Shown piece by piece: positions 44,123-53,848 of a stretch of 57,579 nt of DNA (its first letter is position 1; every line of letters begins with the position of its first letter). The translations under genes were made by a program, and so were the position numbers. The stretch is taken from positions 1 to 57,579 of the forward strand of contig JAAXXY010000018.1 in NCBI GenBank assembly GCA_013334225.1. The letters are read 5' to 3'. The notes under the pieces were generated by a model. That model saw only the letters and a program-made list of their open reading frames with translations. It did not search any database and was not told the DNA's origin. The stretch comes from Chlorobiaceae bacterium. Its GTDB lineage: Bacteria > Bacteroidota > Chlorobiia > Chlorobiales > Chlorobiaceae.

Positions 44123-46651
44123 ATGGCCGAAAACCCGGACATGCCTTTCTGGGATCTTTCCCCGGAAAACGCCCTTGCGAGGGTAGGTGGCACTTCTCGG
44201 GGGCTGACCGAAAAAACCGCCCGTGATCGGCTGAAAGAGCAGGGAGCGAATACCCTGAAAGGAAAGGAGAAAACCTCTTCATTCATGCTTTTTCTGCTCC
44301 AGTTCAAAAGCCCGATAACGATCCTGCTTGTTGCCGCTTCGCTGCTTTCGTTCGCGCTCCATGACAGAACCGATGCGACGATCATCCTTTTTATCGTTCT
44401 TGTCAGCGCTCTGCTCGGCTGGTGGCAGGAAAAAGGAGCCGCCAATGCGGTGGAGCAGCTGATGAAAATGGTGCAGATCAACTGCAGGGTAATCCGGGAC
44501 GCCGAGGAACGGATGGTCCATGTTGAAGAGATCGTGAGCGGTGATGTCGTTCTGCTTGCGGCCGGAGATCTGATCCCCGGTGACAGCCTGATTCTCGAGT
44601 CAAAAGAGCTGTTTGTCGATGAAGCGGTTTTTACAGGTGAAACGTTTCCAGTCGAAAAAGAGACAGGAGTTCTTTCCGGCAATATTCCGCTTGCAAAACG
44701 CAGCAATTCTCTCTTTATGGGTTCGCACGTCATCAGCGGCAAGGCCAAAGCCCTTGTAATGAGAACGGCAAGGCAGTCGGAATTTGGAAAGATATCCGAA
44801 AGCCTGAGGCTCCGTGCGCCTGAAACCGATTTCGAGAAAGGAGTGCGCCGGTTCGGGTACATGCTGATGGAGATTACCCTGCTGCTCATGATCGTGATTT
44901 TTGCCGTCAATGTTTTCCTGCAAAAGCCGATACTCGATTCATTCCTGTTTTCTCTTGCCCTCGCTGTCGGGTTGACACCTCAGCTTCTTCCCGCAATCAT
45001 TACGGTCAATCTTGCATCCGGCGCCAGGAAAATGGCCGGGAAGCAGGTTATTGTCAAACGCCTCTCCTCGATAGAGAACTTCGGAAGCATGAACATTCTC
45101 TGTTCGGACAAGACCGGCACAATTACCGAAGGAAAAGTCAGACTGCATTCGGCATGTTCAGTCTCCGGCAAATCATCGGTGAAGGTGCTGGAGTATGCCT
45201 GGCTCAATGCAAGCATGCAGCAGGGTTTCCGAAACCCGATTGACGATGCGATCATCGAAAACCTTTCCGGCCATCAGAGTTCTTACGTGATCCAGAGCGA
45301 AGTCCCTTATGATTTTATACGGAAACGTCTTTCGGTCCAGTTGCGCAATGCGGAGGAGAACATCGTAATCACGAAAGGAGCTTTGAAAAATGTGCTCGAT
45401 GTCTGCACTCTCGTTGAAACAGAAGATGGAGAAACGGTACCGGTCGGCGAACAGCGGGCACAGATACTGGATGAGTATGCCAGGCTCAGCAACGATGGAT
45501 TGCGAACGCTTGGTATCGCATATAAAAAAGTTGGTGACCGGGAGAATTTTACCCGTGCTGATGAACACGATATGGTTTTTCTTGGTTTTGTCATCTTTTT
45601 TGATCCGCCGAAGCAGCATGCCGCCGAAACAATAAGGAAGCTGGGAAAACTCGGTGTGCAGTTGAAAATCATAACCGGCGACAATGCGCTGGTGGCTGAA
45701 AATCTCGGACGTCAGGTCGGTCTTGACAAACCTGTTGTGCTTTCCGGTGCCGATATGCACCACATGAACGATGCCGCCCTGATCCGGCAGGCCGGACTCA
45801 CCGATATTTTTGCAGAGGTTGAACCAAACCAGAAGGAACGTATCATCCTTGCCCTGAAAAAAGCGGGAAATGTTGTGGGTTTCATAGGTGACGGCATCAA
45901 TGATGCATCGGCGCTACATATTGCGGATGTCGGCATATCGGTTGATTCGGCGGTCGATGTCGCCAAAGAGGCGGCTGAGATCATTCTTCTCAATCACGAT
46001 CTCAAGGTGCTTCTCGACGGCATTGCCGAAGGACGGAAAACCTTTGCCAACACCATGAAATATGTTTTCATGGCCACAAGCGCCAATTTCGGCAATATGT
46101 TCAGCATGGCGGGGGCATCGCTTTTTCTGCCTTTCCTGCCACTGCTTCCCAAGCAGATCCTGCTCACCAACCTCCTGACCGATTTTCCCGAAACCACGAT
46201 ATCGAGCGATCGTGTCGATGCGGTCAACATCGAGACACCTCACCGCTGGAATATCCATTTCATCAGACGCTATATGGTCACTTTCGGTATTCTCAGTTCT
46301 GTTTTCGATTATCTCACTTTTGCGGCACTTTTTTTCATCCTGCATGCAGGTGAAAAAGAGTTTCAGACAGGATGGTTTGTCGAATCCGTCATATCGGCTT
46401 CGATGATTGTGCTGGTTATCCGTACACGTCTTCCATTCTTCAAAAGCCTTCCGGGGAGGTACCTGACAATAACCACGTTTATGGTGGTTATTGCGGTGAT
46501 TCTGCTGCCGTTTTCACCGTTGGGACCGATGTTCGGATTTACACCTCTGCCTGCCGTATTTTACGGTCTGATGCTGCTCTTTGTAGTTCTATACATCATA
46601 TCAGCCGAGTTTACCAAACGATTCTTCTACCGGAAGGCAGCAACGGATTGA
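44123..46651 (+). CDS. mgtA: Magnesium-transporting P-type ATPase
   Basis: An 842-residue P3B ATPase that imports Mg2+. Motifs: actuator TGETFPVEKETG near 172 and phosphorylation DKTGTITEG near 330 (Asp), KGALKNVLD near 420, TGDNALVAENLGRQVG near 520, hinge GDGINDASALHIADVG near 590. About ten membrane helices: pairs near 55-95, 250-300 and a C-terminal set from about 650. PANEN-like IFFDPPKQHAAE and the family's VGLTPQLLPAIITVNLASGARKMA confirm MgtA/B. The ATG at 44123 has no clear ribosome site; an ATG at 44141 is an alternative. Confidence 0.94.
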   Translation: MAENPDMPFWDLSPENALARVGGTSRGLTEKTARDRLKEQGANTLKGKEKTSSFMLFLLQFKSPITILLVAASLLSFALHDRTDATIILFIVLVSALLGWWQEKGAANAVEQLMKMVQINCRVIRDAEERMVHVEEIVSGDVVLLAAGDLIPGDSLILESKELFVDEAVFTGETFPVEKETGVLSGNIPLAKRSNSLFMGSHVISGKAKALVMRTARQSEFGKISESLRLRAPETDFEKGVRRFGYMLMEITLLLMIVIFAVNVFLQKPILDSFLFSLALAVGLTPQLLPAIITVNLASGARKMAGKQVIVKRLSSIENFGSMNILCSDKTGTITEGKVRLHSACSVSGKSSVKVLEYAWLNASMQQGFRNPIDDAIIENLSGHQSSYVIQSEVPYDFIRKRLSVQLRNAEENIVITKGALKNVLDVCTLVETEDGETVPVGEQRAQILDEYARLSNDGLRTLGIAYKKVGDRENFTRADEHDMVFLGFVIFFDPPKQHAAETIRKLGKLGVQLKIITGDNALVAENLGRQVGLDKPVVLSGADMHHMNDAALIRQAGLTDIFAEVEPNQKERIILALKKAGNVVGFIGDGINDASALHIADVGISVDSAVDVAKEAAEIILLNHDLKVLLDGIAEGRKTFANTMKYVFMATSANFGNMFSMAGASLFLPFLPLLPKQILLTNLLTDFPETTISSDRVDAVNIETPHRWNIHFIRRYMVTFGILSSVFDYLTFAALFFILHAGEKEFQTGWFVESVISASMIVLVIRTRLPFFKSLPGRYLTITTFMVVIAVILLPFSPLGPMFGFTPLPAVFYGLMLLFVVLYIISAEFTKRFFYRKAATD

Positions 46652-46708
46652 TGCTGCCATGGGTGTGAAAACCGCAATGGAAGGACGGATTGATGTGAAA
46701 TAGAGATA

Positions 46709-46743
46709 AAAAAAGCGGAAGGAATGAATCCCACCGCTTTTTT
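46709..46743. terminator. Bidirectional terminator between mgtA and the cytochrome genes
   Basis: An A run, GCGG...CCGC core with inner GG/CC pairs and a T run (46709-46743) lie between the convergent mgtA (+) and cytochrome c gene (-). Its A/T-flanked symmetry suits termination from both sides. Confidence 0.82.
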
Positions 46744-46760
46744 CTGAAAGTCTGCGAGAC

Positions 46761-47096
46761 TTATTTGCCCTGTCCAACCATGTAGGCGACTGCATCGCCA
46801 ACCTGCTGGTCGGTGAGTTTCGGGTTGCCGCCTTTGGGAGCCATCATTCCTTTTTTACCCTGATAGCCTTTGATTGATTTGCTGACGAGTGTAGGCATGC
46901 CCTGAGCGATGCGAGGTGCCCAGTCAGCCTTGTCGCCGAGTTTCGGTGCACCCATCATGCCGGTTTTGTGGCATGCAGCGCAGTTTGATTCATAGACAGC
47001 TTTGCCTGCTGCGGCATTGTAGGCAGCCATGGCATTTGCAGAGCCCATTGAGCAGATGAAGAGTGCACAGATGGCACCTGTTACAAAACGAGACAT
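46761..47096 (-). CDS. Monohaem cytochrome c, c-555 like
   Basis: A 111-residue periplasmic cytochrome. Signal peptide ends near MAAYNAAAGK (about 24). Haem motif is CAACH near 39-43, and the sixth ligand Met lies in the KGMMAPKGGN stretch near 84. The MMGAPKLGDKADWAPRIAQGMPTLVSKSIKGYQG segment matches my memory of the green sulfur bacterial soluble cytochrome c-555, an electron carrier in sulfur oxidation feeding the reaction centre. A second, related cytochrome is encoded upstream at 47315. Confidence 0.9.
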   Translation of the reverse strand: MSRFVTGAICALFICSMGSANAMAAYNAAAGKAVYESNCAACHKTGMMGAPKLGDKADWAPRIAQGMPTLVSKSIKGYQGKKGMMAPKGGNPKLTDQQVGDAVAYMVGQGK

Positions 47097-47259
47097 TGGT
47101 GGATCTCCTTCTGATGGTTGTATGTTGGTGTGAAAAAAATTTTATCGAACTTCGACAGCCCTGATGTTAACATTTTAATGCAATCAATCCAAACTGCGCG
47201 GCTATTCCCTAGGTTAATCCGCTCAGAGTGGAGTTCCGCTCATGTTTTATACAGGGACG

Positions 47260-47292
47260 AAAAAAGGGAGTTTTTTGAGCGCTCCCTTTTTT
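47260..47292 (-). terminator. Terminator between the two cytochrome genes
   Basis: AAAAAAGGGAG (47260-47270) and CTCCCTTTTTT (47282-47292) pair fully over 11 bases; read leftwards it ends the lipoprotein cytochrome transcript 22 bases after its stop. The symmetrical A and T runs let it work from either side. Confidence 0.88.
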
Positions 47293-47314
47293 CTCTTAAA
47301 AACAGGCTCTGAGC

Positions 47315-47746
47315 TTACTTCGATTTTTCAACCATGTAAGACGTTGCATTGATCACCTGTTCATCGGTCAGTGATGCGTTGCCGCCTTTGGCCGGCATCA
47401 TGCCGCCTTTTCCGGTGAATCCCTTGATGGCGTTGTTGTTCATCGTATCTGCGCCTTTGGCGATACGATCAGTCCAGGCAGCCTTGTCGCCGGGTTTCGG
47501 TGCGCCCATCATGCCTGCATCGTGGCAGCCTCCGCAGCTTGCGTCATAAACTTTTTTTCCATCGGCAAGTTTAGGATCTGCAGGCGTTTCGGCAGCCGCA
47601 GCAGGAGCGGCGGGAGCAGCTGCCGGAGCAGCGGCTTCTTTTTTCTCTTCAGGGAATTTCAGGCTGGCAGGCGGCTTTTCGAGGCCGCATGCACCCAGGA
47701 AAAAAAGACTTACCGTTAACAACGGCAGGACTGGCTTCATGGTCAT
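47315..47746 (-). CDS. Lipoprotein cytochrome c with Ala/Pro linker
   Basis: A 143-residue monohaem cytochrome closely related to the c-555 gene downstream. It has a lipobox (FLGAC near 16-20), an Ala/Pro-rich linker (about 36-56), haem motif CGGCH near 70 and the same GMMGAPKPGDKAAW and KGGMMPAKGGNASLTDEQV segments. It is thus a membrane-tethered version of the same fold, probably anchored on the periplasmic face. Its ATG at 47746 or 47740 gives the signal peptide. A terminator separates it from c-555, so they may be regulated separately. Confidence 0.9.
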   Translation of the reverse strand: MTMKPVLPLLTVSLFFLGACGLEKPPASLKFPEEKKEAAAPAAAPAAPAAAAETPADPKLADGKKVYDASCGGCHDAGMMGAPKPGDKAAWTDRIAKGADTMNNNAIKGFTGKGGMMPAKGGNASLTDEQVINATSYMVEKSK

Positions 47747-47812
47747 GTTTTTCTATCGGTTTAGGTTGTTGTTTCAATTCGGTTGAAAAATTTCCAAACC
47801 TCATTTTAAAAA

Positions 47813-49258
47813 TTATTCGGCGTATGGCAAAATGCTTTTTTCCTGGGGGTCCCTGCTTTTCTGGAACTGCAGGTCTTTCCGGGAGAGGCCGTAAAGATGG
47901 GTGTAGAAAAGATTGAAGAGCATGACCGCAGTTTTTGCCGAAGGGGCAGCCATTCCTCTTGCAATTGCATTTGTAACTGAAAAAATTTTTCGTGTCAGTT
48001 CCGAGTAGCTTTCGATAAAGTCGTCGAGCGGGATGTTTTTCGGACTGTAGAGCAGTTCCTGTCCGAATGTATAGCGGTAAGCGGTGATATCGAGGGGGTC
48101 GAACAGCAGCCGGCCCTCTTCTCTGAGCCGGTCGAACACTCTTGTTCCGGGAATGGGGCGAAGAATGTTGATGCCCGGGACATCGAGTTTCGTATCATCG
48201 ATGAAATCCAGAATTGCCGAGGGCGTGTCGAGCGTATCGCCATCGAGCCCGTAAATGAAACTGCCGTAGAGACTGATACCAGCGTTGCGGATATTCTTGA
48301 TGGCGCCTGCGAGCTCGGTGGCCCTGTTCTGGTTTTTCCTGTGGGCGCTGCGGCTTTTCGGTTCTATGCTTTCAATGCCGACAAGCAGTGCGCAGCAACC
48401 TGAACGGGCAAAGGTTTCGAGCAGCTCATGCTGCTGTCCGAGGGTCGTGGTAGCCTGGCCGAACCACCTGATATTGAGGGGTATGAGGCGGCGGAAAAGC
48501 TCGATCGCATATTCGGGGTCTGCATTGATCGAGTCGTCGACAAAAAAGAAAATCCTTCTGTCCTCACGACGAAACCGGTCCACTTCACTTACCACGTCGG
48601 GGATATTCCTCTTGCGCAGGTTGTGTCCGTTCAGCACATGCACATTGCAGAAATCACAGTTATGCGGGCATCCTCTGCCTGTCTGGATCAGATTGGTGGT
48701 GAAATAACGTTTTTTTACCAGCATGCTTTTGCTTACCGGCCTTGTCAGCGAAAGGTCCGGAAAGGTTTCTGAACGGTAGAGAGGTTTAAGATTACCGGTT
48801 TTCAGGTCGGAAAGCACCTCTTTCCAGAGATCTTCAGCCTCTCCCTGCACCAGCACGTCGGCATGATCCCGGCATGCATCGGGGAAGAGCGTGACATGGG
48901 CACCTCCAAGAGCCACGGTGATGCCTCTGGATCGAAGTGTGGCGGCGAGATCGAGCGCTTTTCTCGCCATTCCTGTCTGAACGCTGATCCCGACAAGGTC
49001 CCATTGACTGTCAAAAGGGAACTCATCGAAGCGCATATCGCAGAGTGTCTGCTCGATACCATCGACTTGTATTGACGAGAGGATCATGAGCGACAGAGGG
49101 GGGATTGCAAACTGGCTCTGTTTGATGACGGTTCTCAGCGAGCGGTTGAACCAGGAGAATATCGCGTTTCCTTCGTTTTCTTTATAGAGCGATTTTGCGC
49201 CGTCAACTCCGCTTTCTGAAGGAAGAAATACCAGCAGTACCTTTTTGGTGCTTCCCAT
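47813..49258 (-). CDS. B12-binding radical SAM protein (BchE/BchQ/BchR-like P-methylase family)
   Basis: A 481-residue protein. N-terminal cobalamin-binding domain (about 1-160: DLVGISVQTGMARKALDLAATLR, ALGGAHVTLFPDACRDHADVLVQGEAEDLW). The radical SAM cluster is GRGCPHNCDFC near 195-205, followed by FFFVDDSINADPEYAIELFRRL. This layout matches enzymes that methylate or oxidise bacteriochlorophyll side chains in green sulfur bacteria, but also other P-methylases. It is transcribed with the BatC-like gene 4 bases upstream. The substrate is not evident. Confidence 0.82.
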   Translation of the reverse strand: MGSTKKVLLVFLPSESGVDGAKSLYKENEGNAIFSWFNRSLRTVIKQSQFAIPPLSLMILSSIQVDGIEQTLCDMRFDEFPFDSQWDLVGISVQTGMARKALDLAATLRSRGITVALGGAHVTLFPDACRDHADVLVQGEAEDLWKEVLSDLKTGNLKPLYRSETFPDLSLTRPVSKSMLVKKRYFTTNLIQTGRGCPHNCDFCNVHVLNGHNLRKRNIPDVVSEVDRFRREDRRIFFFVDDSINADPEYAIELFRRLIPLNIRWFGQATTTLGQQHELLETFARSGCCALLVGIESIEPKSRSAHRKNQNRATELAGAIKNIRNAGISLYGSFIYGLDGDTLDTPSAILDFIDDTKLDVPGINILRPIPGTRVFDRLREEGRLLFDPLDITAYRYTFGQELLYSPKNIPLDDFIESYSELTRKIFSVTNAIARGMAAPSAKTAVMLFNLFYTHLYGLSRKDLQFQKSRDPQEKSILPYAE

Positions 49259-49262
49259 CGAC

Positions 49263-49916
49263 TCACCAGTCCTTGTCGTTTTTACCCCCGGTTTCTGTTT
49301 TTCCCTGACGGGGAAGCTGCTGCATCAGGGATGATTCGTCAGCCTGTACTTTTTCAAGCAGGCGCTCGGCAACGTTCTGGTTGATACCGGAAGGCTGCTG
49401 CGGGTTTTTCTGATCTCCGGAGCCTGATGTGGGAGGAGGAACAGGACGTTCGAGTTCCTGAAGGTACCTTTGGACGATTTCATAATTGATCTTTGCCTCG
49501 CCGTCTTTCGGGTCCGCTATCAGCACAGATCTGAAACGGTCGAGAGCGTTACGGAGGAATGCTGTTTTCTGATTTTTTTCCTTGCTCAACAGTGCGGTCA
49601 TGGCAAGGGTGTTTCCTTCGTTATAGAGCGATTTCTGCTTCAGTTCACGATTGTCCGGTTTGCGTGAAAAAAGGGCTGCCGCCTGGGAATATTTTCCCTG
49701 CATATAGTAAGTGCATGCAAGATTGAATGTTGCGGCAGCGTACCCGTCTCCTTCGGGCAGGAAACGCAGCAGTTCCAGGAATTTCGTTTCTGCGAGCCGA
49801 TAGGAGCGGCTGTCGAAATAACCGCACCCCTCCTGCATGAGGCGGTATTCCCGGAAAAGCCCTGGTACAGAAGGGGCCGCGGCCAGGACAATAAGAAGCA
49901 AGGGTATCAGTAACAT
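49263..49916 (-). CDS. BatC/BatE-like TPR membrane protein
   Basis: A 217-residue protein. N-terminal membrane segment (about 1-19), two TPR repeats (DGYAAATFNLACTYYMQGKYSQAAALF near 57-83; NALDRFRSVLIADPKDGEAKINYEIV near 122-147), Pro-rich linker and a C-terminal AERLLEKVQADESSLMQQ helix, the typical BatC tail. It lacks the vWA half of BatB. Bat proteins are linked to aerotolerance and act with MoxR. It ends 4 bases before the radical SAM start, so they share a transcript; the reason is unclear. Confidence 0.72.
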   Translation of the reverse strand: MLLIPLLLIVLAAAPSVPGLFREYRLMQEGCGYFDSRSYRLAETKFLELLRFLPEGDGYAAATFNLACTYYMQGKYSQAAALFSRKPDNRELKQKSLYNEGNTLAMTALLSKEKNQKTAFLRNALDRFRSVLIADPKDGEAKINYEIVQRYLQELERPVPPPTSGSGDQKNPQQPSGINQNVAERLLEKVQADESSLMQQLPRQGKTETGGKNDKDW

Positions 49917-49970
49917 ATCGGAACGCTTTATTCAAGATACGCAGCCCGCTGAAAATCGAAAAGGGTAACA

Positions 49971-50000
49971 AATAAAAAGCCCCGCTCTTCCGTGCGGGGC
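49971..50000 (-). terminator. Terminator after the aminotransferase gene
   Basis: GCCCCGC (49979-49985) and GCGGGGC (49994-50000) with an 8-base loop; read leftwards a TTTTTATT run follows. It lies 34 bases after the aminotransferase stop. Confidence 0.87.
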
Positions 50001-50033
50001 AAAGAGTTCAGATGAAAAGCCGGCAGATTGCCA

Positions 50034-51170
50034 TTATCCGAGGAAGGCTTTCTGAACAGCGCTGACGCCGGCTCCGATTTCGAAATCGAATTTGATGTCT
50101 TTCAGGGCGCGCTCAAGACCGCCGATCACGGTGAGCATATCGAGTTCGTCGTAGAAGCCGAGGTGCGAAATACGGAAGATCTTGCCTTTGTATTCATCCT
50201 GACCGGCTGCGACGGTTATGCCGTTCTTGTTTTTCAGCGATTTGTTGAATGCCGACCAGTCAACGCCTTCCGGCAGCCAGACCGGAGTAACGGCGAAAGA
50301 GGGCGAGTTGCTGAAGAGTTTCATGCCGAGCGCGCTGCATCCCTGTCTGCAGGCGGCTGCAAGACGTTCGTGGCGTTTCCAGATATTTTCGATTCCTTCC
50401 GCCTTGATCATCTGCATCGCTTCGTCGAGCCCGATGACGAGCGTAACGGCAGGAGTGAACGGAGTGTCTTCCCCTGCATGAGCTTTCAGGGCTTTTTTCA
50501 GGCTCAGGTAATACTGGGTCATGCCGCTGCGCGAATTGATGATATCCTGAGCCCGTTCCGATATTGCGACCAGCGCGAGGCCGGGAGGCATCATCAGTCC
50601 TTTCTGGGATCCTGTAATGCAGATGTCAGCTCCCCAGTCGTCGAAATGGAATTCGTGGGCGCCGATAGCGGTAATGCCGTCCACGAGAATCAGAGCATCC
50701 GATTTTTCACGGATAAGCGCGCAGAGCGTTTTGATATCGGCGGCGGTACCGGTCGATGTTTCCGAATGCGTCAGGCAGACCCCTCTCGCATCCGGGTGTT
50801 CCTTGAGCAGTTCGGCCATTCTTTCAGGCTGTATAGCCGTTCCCCACTGCACTTTTTCCTCGACACAGTTTCCTGTGAAAACCCTCACAAGCTGGCCCCA
50901 GCGTTCGCCGAACTTTCCAGCATTGACGGTGATGACTTTTTCACCCTGCCGGAAAATGCTCGAAACAGCGGATTCCATGCCGCCGGTACCCGAGCAGCTC
51001 AGCACGACGACCGGCTGTGTGGTCCTGAAGAGATACTTGAGATCTTCGTGAACCCTTGTCAGGATTTCCATGAATTCGGGGTTCCTGTGATGAATGATCG
51101 GCGCGGCCATGCGAAGCATGACATTTTCGGGTACAGGGGTGGGCCCTGGTGTGAATAATCTTTTTTTCAT
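50034..51170 (-). CDS. Class V aminotransferase (serine-/alanine-glyoxylate aminotransferase family)
   Basis: A 378-residue PLP enzyme. It begins LFTPGPTPVPENVMLRMAAPIIHHRNPEF, the family start. PLP-binding features: SCSGTGGMESAVSSIFRQGEKV near 58-79, HSETSTGTAADI near 137, VDGITAIGAHEFHFDDWG near 162, and the Schiff-base Lys in ITGSQKGLMMPPG near 187. The likely reaction is transamination between serine or alanine and glyoxylate or pyruvate; the substrate cannot be fixed by sequence alone. carA lies 39 bases upstream. Confidence 0.9.
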   Translation of the reverse strand: MKKRLFTPGPTPVPENVMLRMAAPIIHHRNPEFMEILTRVHEDLKYLFRTTQPVVVLSCSGTGGMESAVSSIFRQGEKVITVNAGKFGERWGQLVRVFTGNCVEEKVQWGTAIQPERMAELLKEHPDARGVCLTHSETSTGTAADIKTLCALIREKSDALILVDGITAIGAHEFHFDDWGADICITGSQKGLMMPPGLALVAISERAQDIINSRSGMTQYYLSLKKALKAHAGEDTPFTPAVTLVIGLDEAMQMIKAEGIENIWKRHERLAAACRQGCSALGMKLFSNSPSFAVTPVWLPEGVDWSAFNKSLKNKNGITVAAGQDEYKGKIFRISHLGFYDELDMLTVIGGLERALKDIKFDFEIGAGVSAVQKAFLG

Positions 51171-51209
51171 CTCTTCGGAAAATGGTTTGGTTAAAGAGAT
51201 CCTTTGCCG

Positions 51210-52331
51210 TCAGTTCTTCGCCTGTTCCATTAACGTTACGAACTGATCGAACAGATAATGCGAGTCGTGAGGACCCGGTGCCGCTTCCGGATGGTACTGC
51301 ACGGAAAAACAGGGGAGCTCCCTGTGCCGGATTCCTTCAACGGTATTGTCGTAAAGATTGAGATGCGTCATTTCGACGTTATCGGGAAGCGAGTCGATTT
51401 TTACAGCGAAACCATGGTTCTGGGATGTTATCTCGATCCGGCCGCTGCTCATGTTTTTTACCGGGTGGTTGCTTCCGTGGTGACCGAATTTCAACTTGAA
51501 GGTTTCGGCTCCGAACGCGAGAGAAAGCAGCTGGTGCCCCAGGCAGATGCCGAAAATCGGAAGAGGCCTGGTCGTGCGGTTGTAATCGGCAAGCTGCCTG
51601 ATCGCATCGATGGCATAGTTGACAACAGACGGGTCGCCCGGACCGTTAGAAAGAAAAACTCCGTCGGGATTGAGCTGCAGGATCTCTTCAGCGGTTGAAC
51701 CCGCCTTCATGACGGTCACCCGGCAGCCGGCGTTCTGCAGAAGCCTGAGAATATTTGTTTTTATACCGTAATCGAGCGCCGCCACATGAAAAAGGGCATC
51801 GGGCTTGTCAAGATAGTAGTTTTCGCTCGTGGTGACGGTTTTCACCAGGTCCTGTCCGGTCATTTCAGGAGTTTCGAGGACTTTTTCCAGTAATTTATCC
51901 CTGTCGGGTTCACTGACGGAAATGTACCCTCTCATTGCTCCCTGCTGGCGGATTTCACGAACGAGTTTCCGTGTGTCGATGCCTTCCAGGCCCATGACAC
52001 CCGCGGTTTTCAGCATGGAATCGAGCCCGCTCGTGGCTTCGTAGTTGCTGTATACGTTGGATAGTTCACTGACAATGAAGGCAGAGGCCCAGACTTTTCT
52101 TGATTCGTTATCGCTGTCGTTGATTCCGTAATTGCCGATGAGGGGATAGGTCATCACGACCATCTGGCCGGAGTATGAGGGGTCGGTCAGAATTTCCTGA
52201 TAGCCGGTATGTGATGTATTGAAGACGACCTCTCCATATGCATCTCCGATATGGCCGAATGCAGTTCCACGGTACACAGAGCCGTTTTCGAGGACCAGCG
52301 TCGCAGGTATGGGTTGCATAGTATTTGTCAT
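51210..52331 (-). CDS. carA: Carbamoyl-phosphate synthase small subunit
   Basis: A 373-residue glutamine amidotransferase subunit giving ammonia to CarB for arginine and pyrimidine synthesis. The N-terminal domain is typical ([40 protein letters not shown]). The class I amidotransferase triad is intact: Cys in [15 protein letters not shown] near 265, His and Glu in [14 protein letters not shown] near 345. ATG at 52331 or 52319: AAGGA lies directly against the first and 12 bases before the second. yajC ends 7 bases upstream of it. carB is not adjacent. Confidence 0.96.
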   Translation of the reverse strand: MTNTMQPIPATLVLENGSVYRGTAFGHIGDAYGEVVFNTSHTGYQEILTDPSYSGQMVVMTYPLIGNYGINDSDNESRKVWASAFIVSELSNVYSNYEATSGLDSMLKTAGVMGLEGIDTRKLVREIRQQGAMRGYISVSEPDRDKLLEKVLETPEMTGQDLVKTVTTSENYYLDKPDALFHVAALDYGIKTNILRLLQNAGCRVTVMKAGSTAEEILQLNPDGVFLSNGPGDPSVVNYAIDAIRQLADYNRTTRPLPIFGICLGHQLLSLAFGAETFKLKFGHHGSNHPVKNMSSGRIEITSQNHGFAVKIDSLPDNVEMTHLNLYDNTVEGIRHRELPCFSVQYHPEAAPGPHDSHYLFDQFVTLMEQAKN

Positions 52332-52338
52332 TCCTTGA

Positions 52339-52692
52339 TCATTCCTTCGTCGCGAGTTTATCGCCTGTTTCCTGTTTTTCAATAGTTGCAACAGCGGTGC
52401 GGTCAAACTTGATTTTCACGTTTTCACTAACCTGAACGAGGACCGTTTTCTTTTCGGTATCGATTCCGGCAACGGTTCCGTGAACTCCGCCGATCGTGAC
52501 AACCTTGTCCCCTCTCTTCAGGCTGTCAAGGACTTTTTCCCGATCTTTCTGTTTTTTCTGCTGCGGACGTATCATGAAAAAGTAGAACACAACGAAAATG
52601 AGAACCAGCGGTACAATCTGTATATATGGGTTCGGAGTCGCACCTCCTGCGGGAGGAGCGAAAAGAAACAGCGAAAGGAGCGTATGGTGCAT
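52339..52692 (-). CDS. yajC: Preprotein translocase subunit YajC
   Basis: A 117-residue small membrane protein of the SecDF-YajC complex. One membrane helix near 23-41 ([20 protein letters not shown]), followed by [36 protein letters not shown], the family signature, and a charged tail. secD and secF are not beside it; carA is downstream. Confidence 0.95.
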   Translation of the reverse strand: MHHTLLSLFLFAPPAGGATPNPYIQIVPLVLIFVVFYFFMIRPQQKKQKDREKVLDSLKRGDKVVTIGGVHGTVAGIDTEKKTVLVQVSENVKIKFDRTAVATIEKQETGDKLATKE

Positions 52693-52769
52693 GGCTGAGT
52701 TATGATATTAAAGAAACCTGAAAGCTTTTTTTCGAACAACAATGTAATGTATTTGCTGCATTATTTCAA

Positions 52770-53825
52770 TTACCCCTTCCTGTTGGAGCCGGATTCTAAA
52801 CTTGCGAAAGGTGCAATATCATACCTGCGTTCGGCCTTCATGCCTTTCGAAAGCTTCAGGTTTGCGAGCGTGGCGATCATTGCGGCATTGTCGGTAGAAT
52901 ACCGTGTGCCCGGAATATGAAGCGCTAACCCTTCCCTCATGCATGCCTCCTGCATGGCTTTTCTCAGTGCCGAGTTTGCGCTTACCCCTCCGGCAACCGA
53001 TACCGAGCGTATTCCCAGGTTTTTTGCCGCAGCTATGGTTTTTTCGACCAGTACACTGACAATCGCATGCTGGATAGATGCCGCTATGTCGGCAAGATGA
53101 CGTTCAATGAATTCTGGTGTCTGTTTCTGCACATAGGTAAGCACCGACGTCTTCAGGCCTGAAAAACTGAAATCGGTATTGCCCCGGTAATTTCTGCTTG
53201 TCTGCGAGTGAGAAGTGAGAGCTCTCGGGAATTCGTGGAAGAAAGGGTTGCCCTGCTTTGCAAGCCGGTCGATCTCGGGTCCGGCGGGGTAGGGAAGTCC
53301 AAGCATTTTCCCGGTTTTGTCGAATGCTTCTCCTGCAGCGTCATCGATCGTCCGTCCGATCACTTCGTAGGTCATGTCGGGATGGACGGCGGCAAGAAGG
53401 GTATGGCCACCCGAAACCGTCATGGATATGAACCGGCCTTCGGGCCCCCTGCTGTCCGGACCTTCGACAATGAACGGCGAGAAGATATGTGCCTCGATAT
53501 GATTGACCGGCACAAACGGAATGTCAAGTGCGTATGCCAGCCCCTGGGCGAAGCAGAGACCTACCATAACGGCACCGATAAGGCCCGGCCCGGCGGTCGC
53601 AGCTATGATATCGATATCTTTTTTTCTTATATTGGCTTCAGTTACAGTGGCATCGACAATCGAGACGATCATCCGCTCATGTTCTCTTGAGGCCAGTTCA
53701 GGAACTACTCCGCCGAATCCGCTGTGGCAGTGCTGGGAACTGACTACATTGGACAGTACCCGGCCGCCGGAAACAACCGCAGCCGAAGTTTCATCACAAC
53801 TGGTTTCTATACCGAGAATATTCAT
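52770..53825 (-). CDS. tsaD: tRNA threonylcarbamoyladenosine modification protein TsaD
   Basis: A 351-residue Kae1/TsaD, which transfers the threonylcarbamoyl group to A37 of ANN-decoding tRNAs. [16 protein letters not shown] at 3-18, [20 protein letters not shown] near 80, the metal-binding [13 protein letters not shown] near 107 (two His), TVSGGHTLL near 134 and [16 protein letters not shown] near 270 are all present. The divergent small membrane protein starts only 23 bases upstream. Confidence 0.97.
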   Translation of the reverse strand: MNILGIETSCDETSAAVVSGGRVLSNVVSSQHCHSGFGGVVPELASREHERMIVSIVDATVTEANIRKKDIDIIAATAGPGLIGAVMVGLCFAQGLAYALDIPFVPVNHIEAHIFSPFIVEGPDSRGPEGRFISMTVSGGHTLLAAVHPDMTYEVIGRTIDDAAGEAFDKTGKMLGLPYPAGPEIDRLAKQGNPFFHEFPRALTSHSQTSRNYRGNTDFSFSGLKTSVLTYVQKQTPEFIERHLADIAASIQHAIVSVLVEKTIAAAKNLGIRSVSVAGGVSANSALRKAMQEACMREGLALHIPGTRYSTDNAAMIATLANLKLSKGMKAERRYDIAPFASLESGSNRKG

Positions 53826-53848
53826 GGTATATTTTTTTCTGATAAGCT

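Noticed and set aside
50028..51158. A 376-codon open frame on the plus strand
   Set aside because: It mirrors the class V aminotransferase gene on the other strand, which has all the catalytic motifs.
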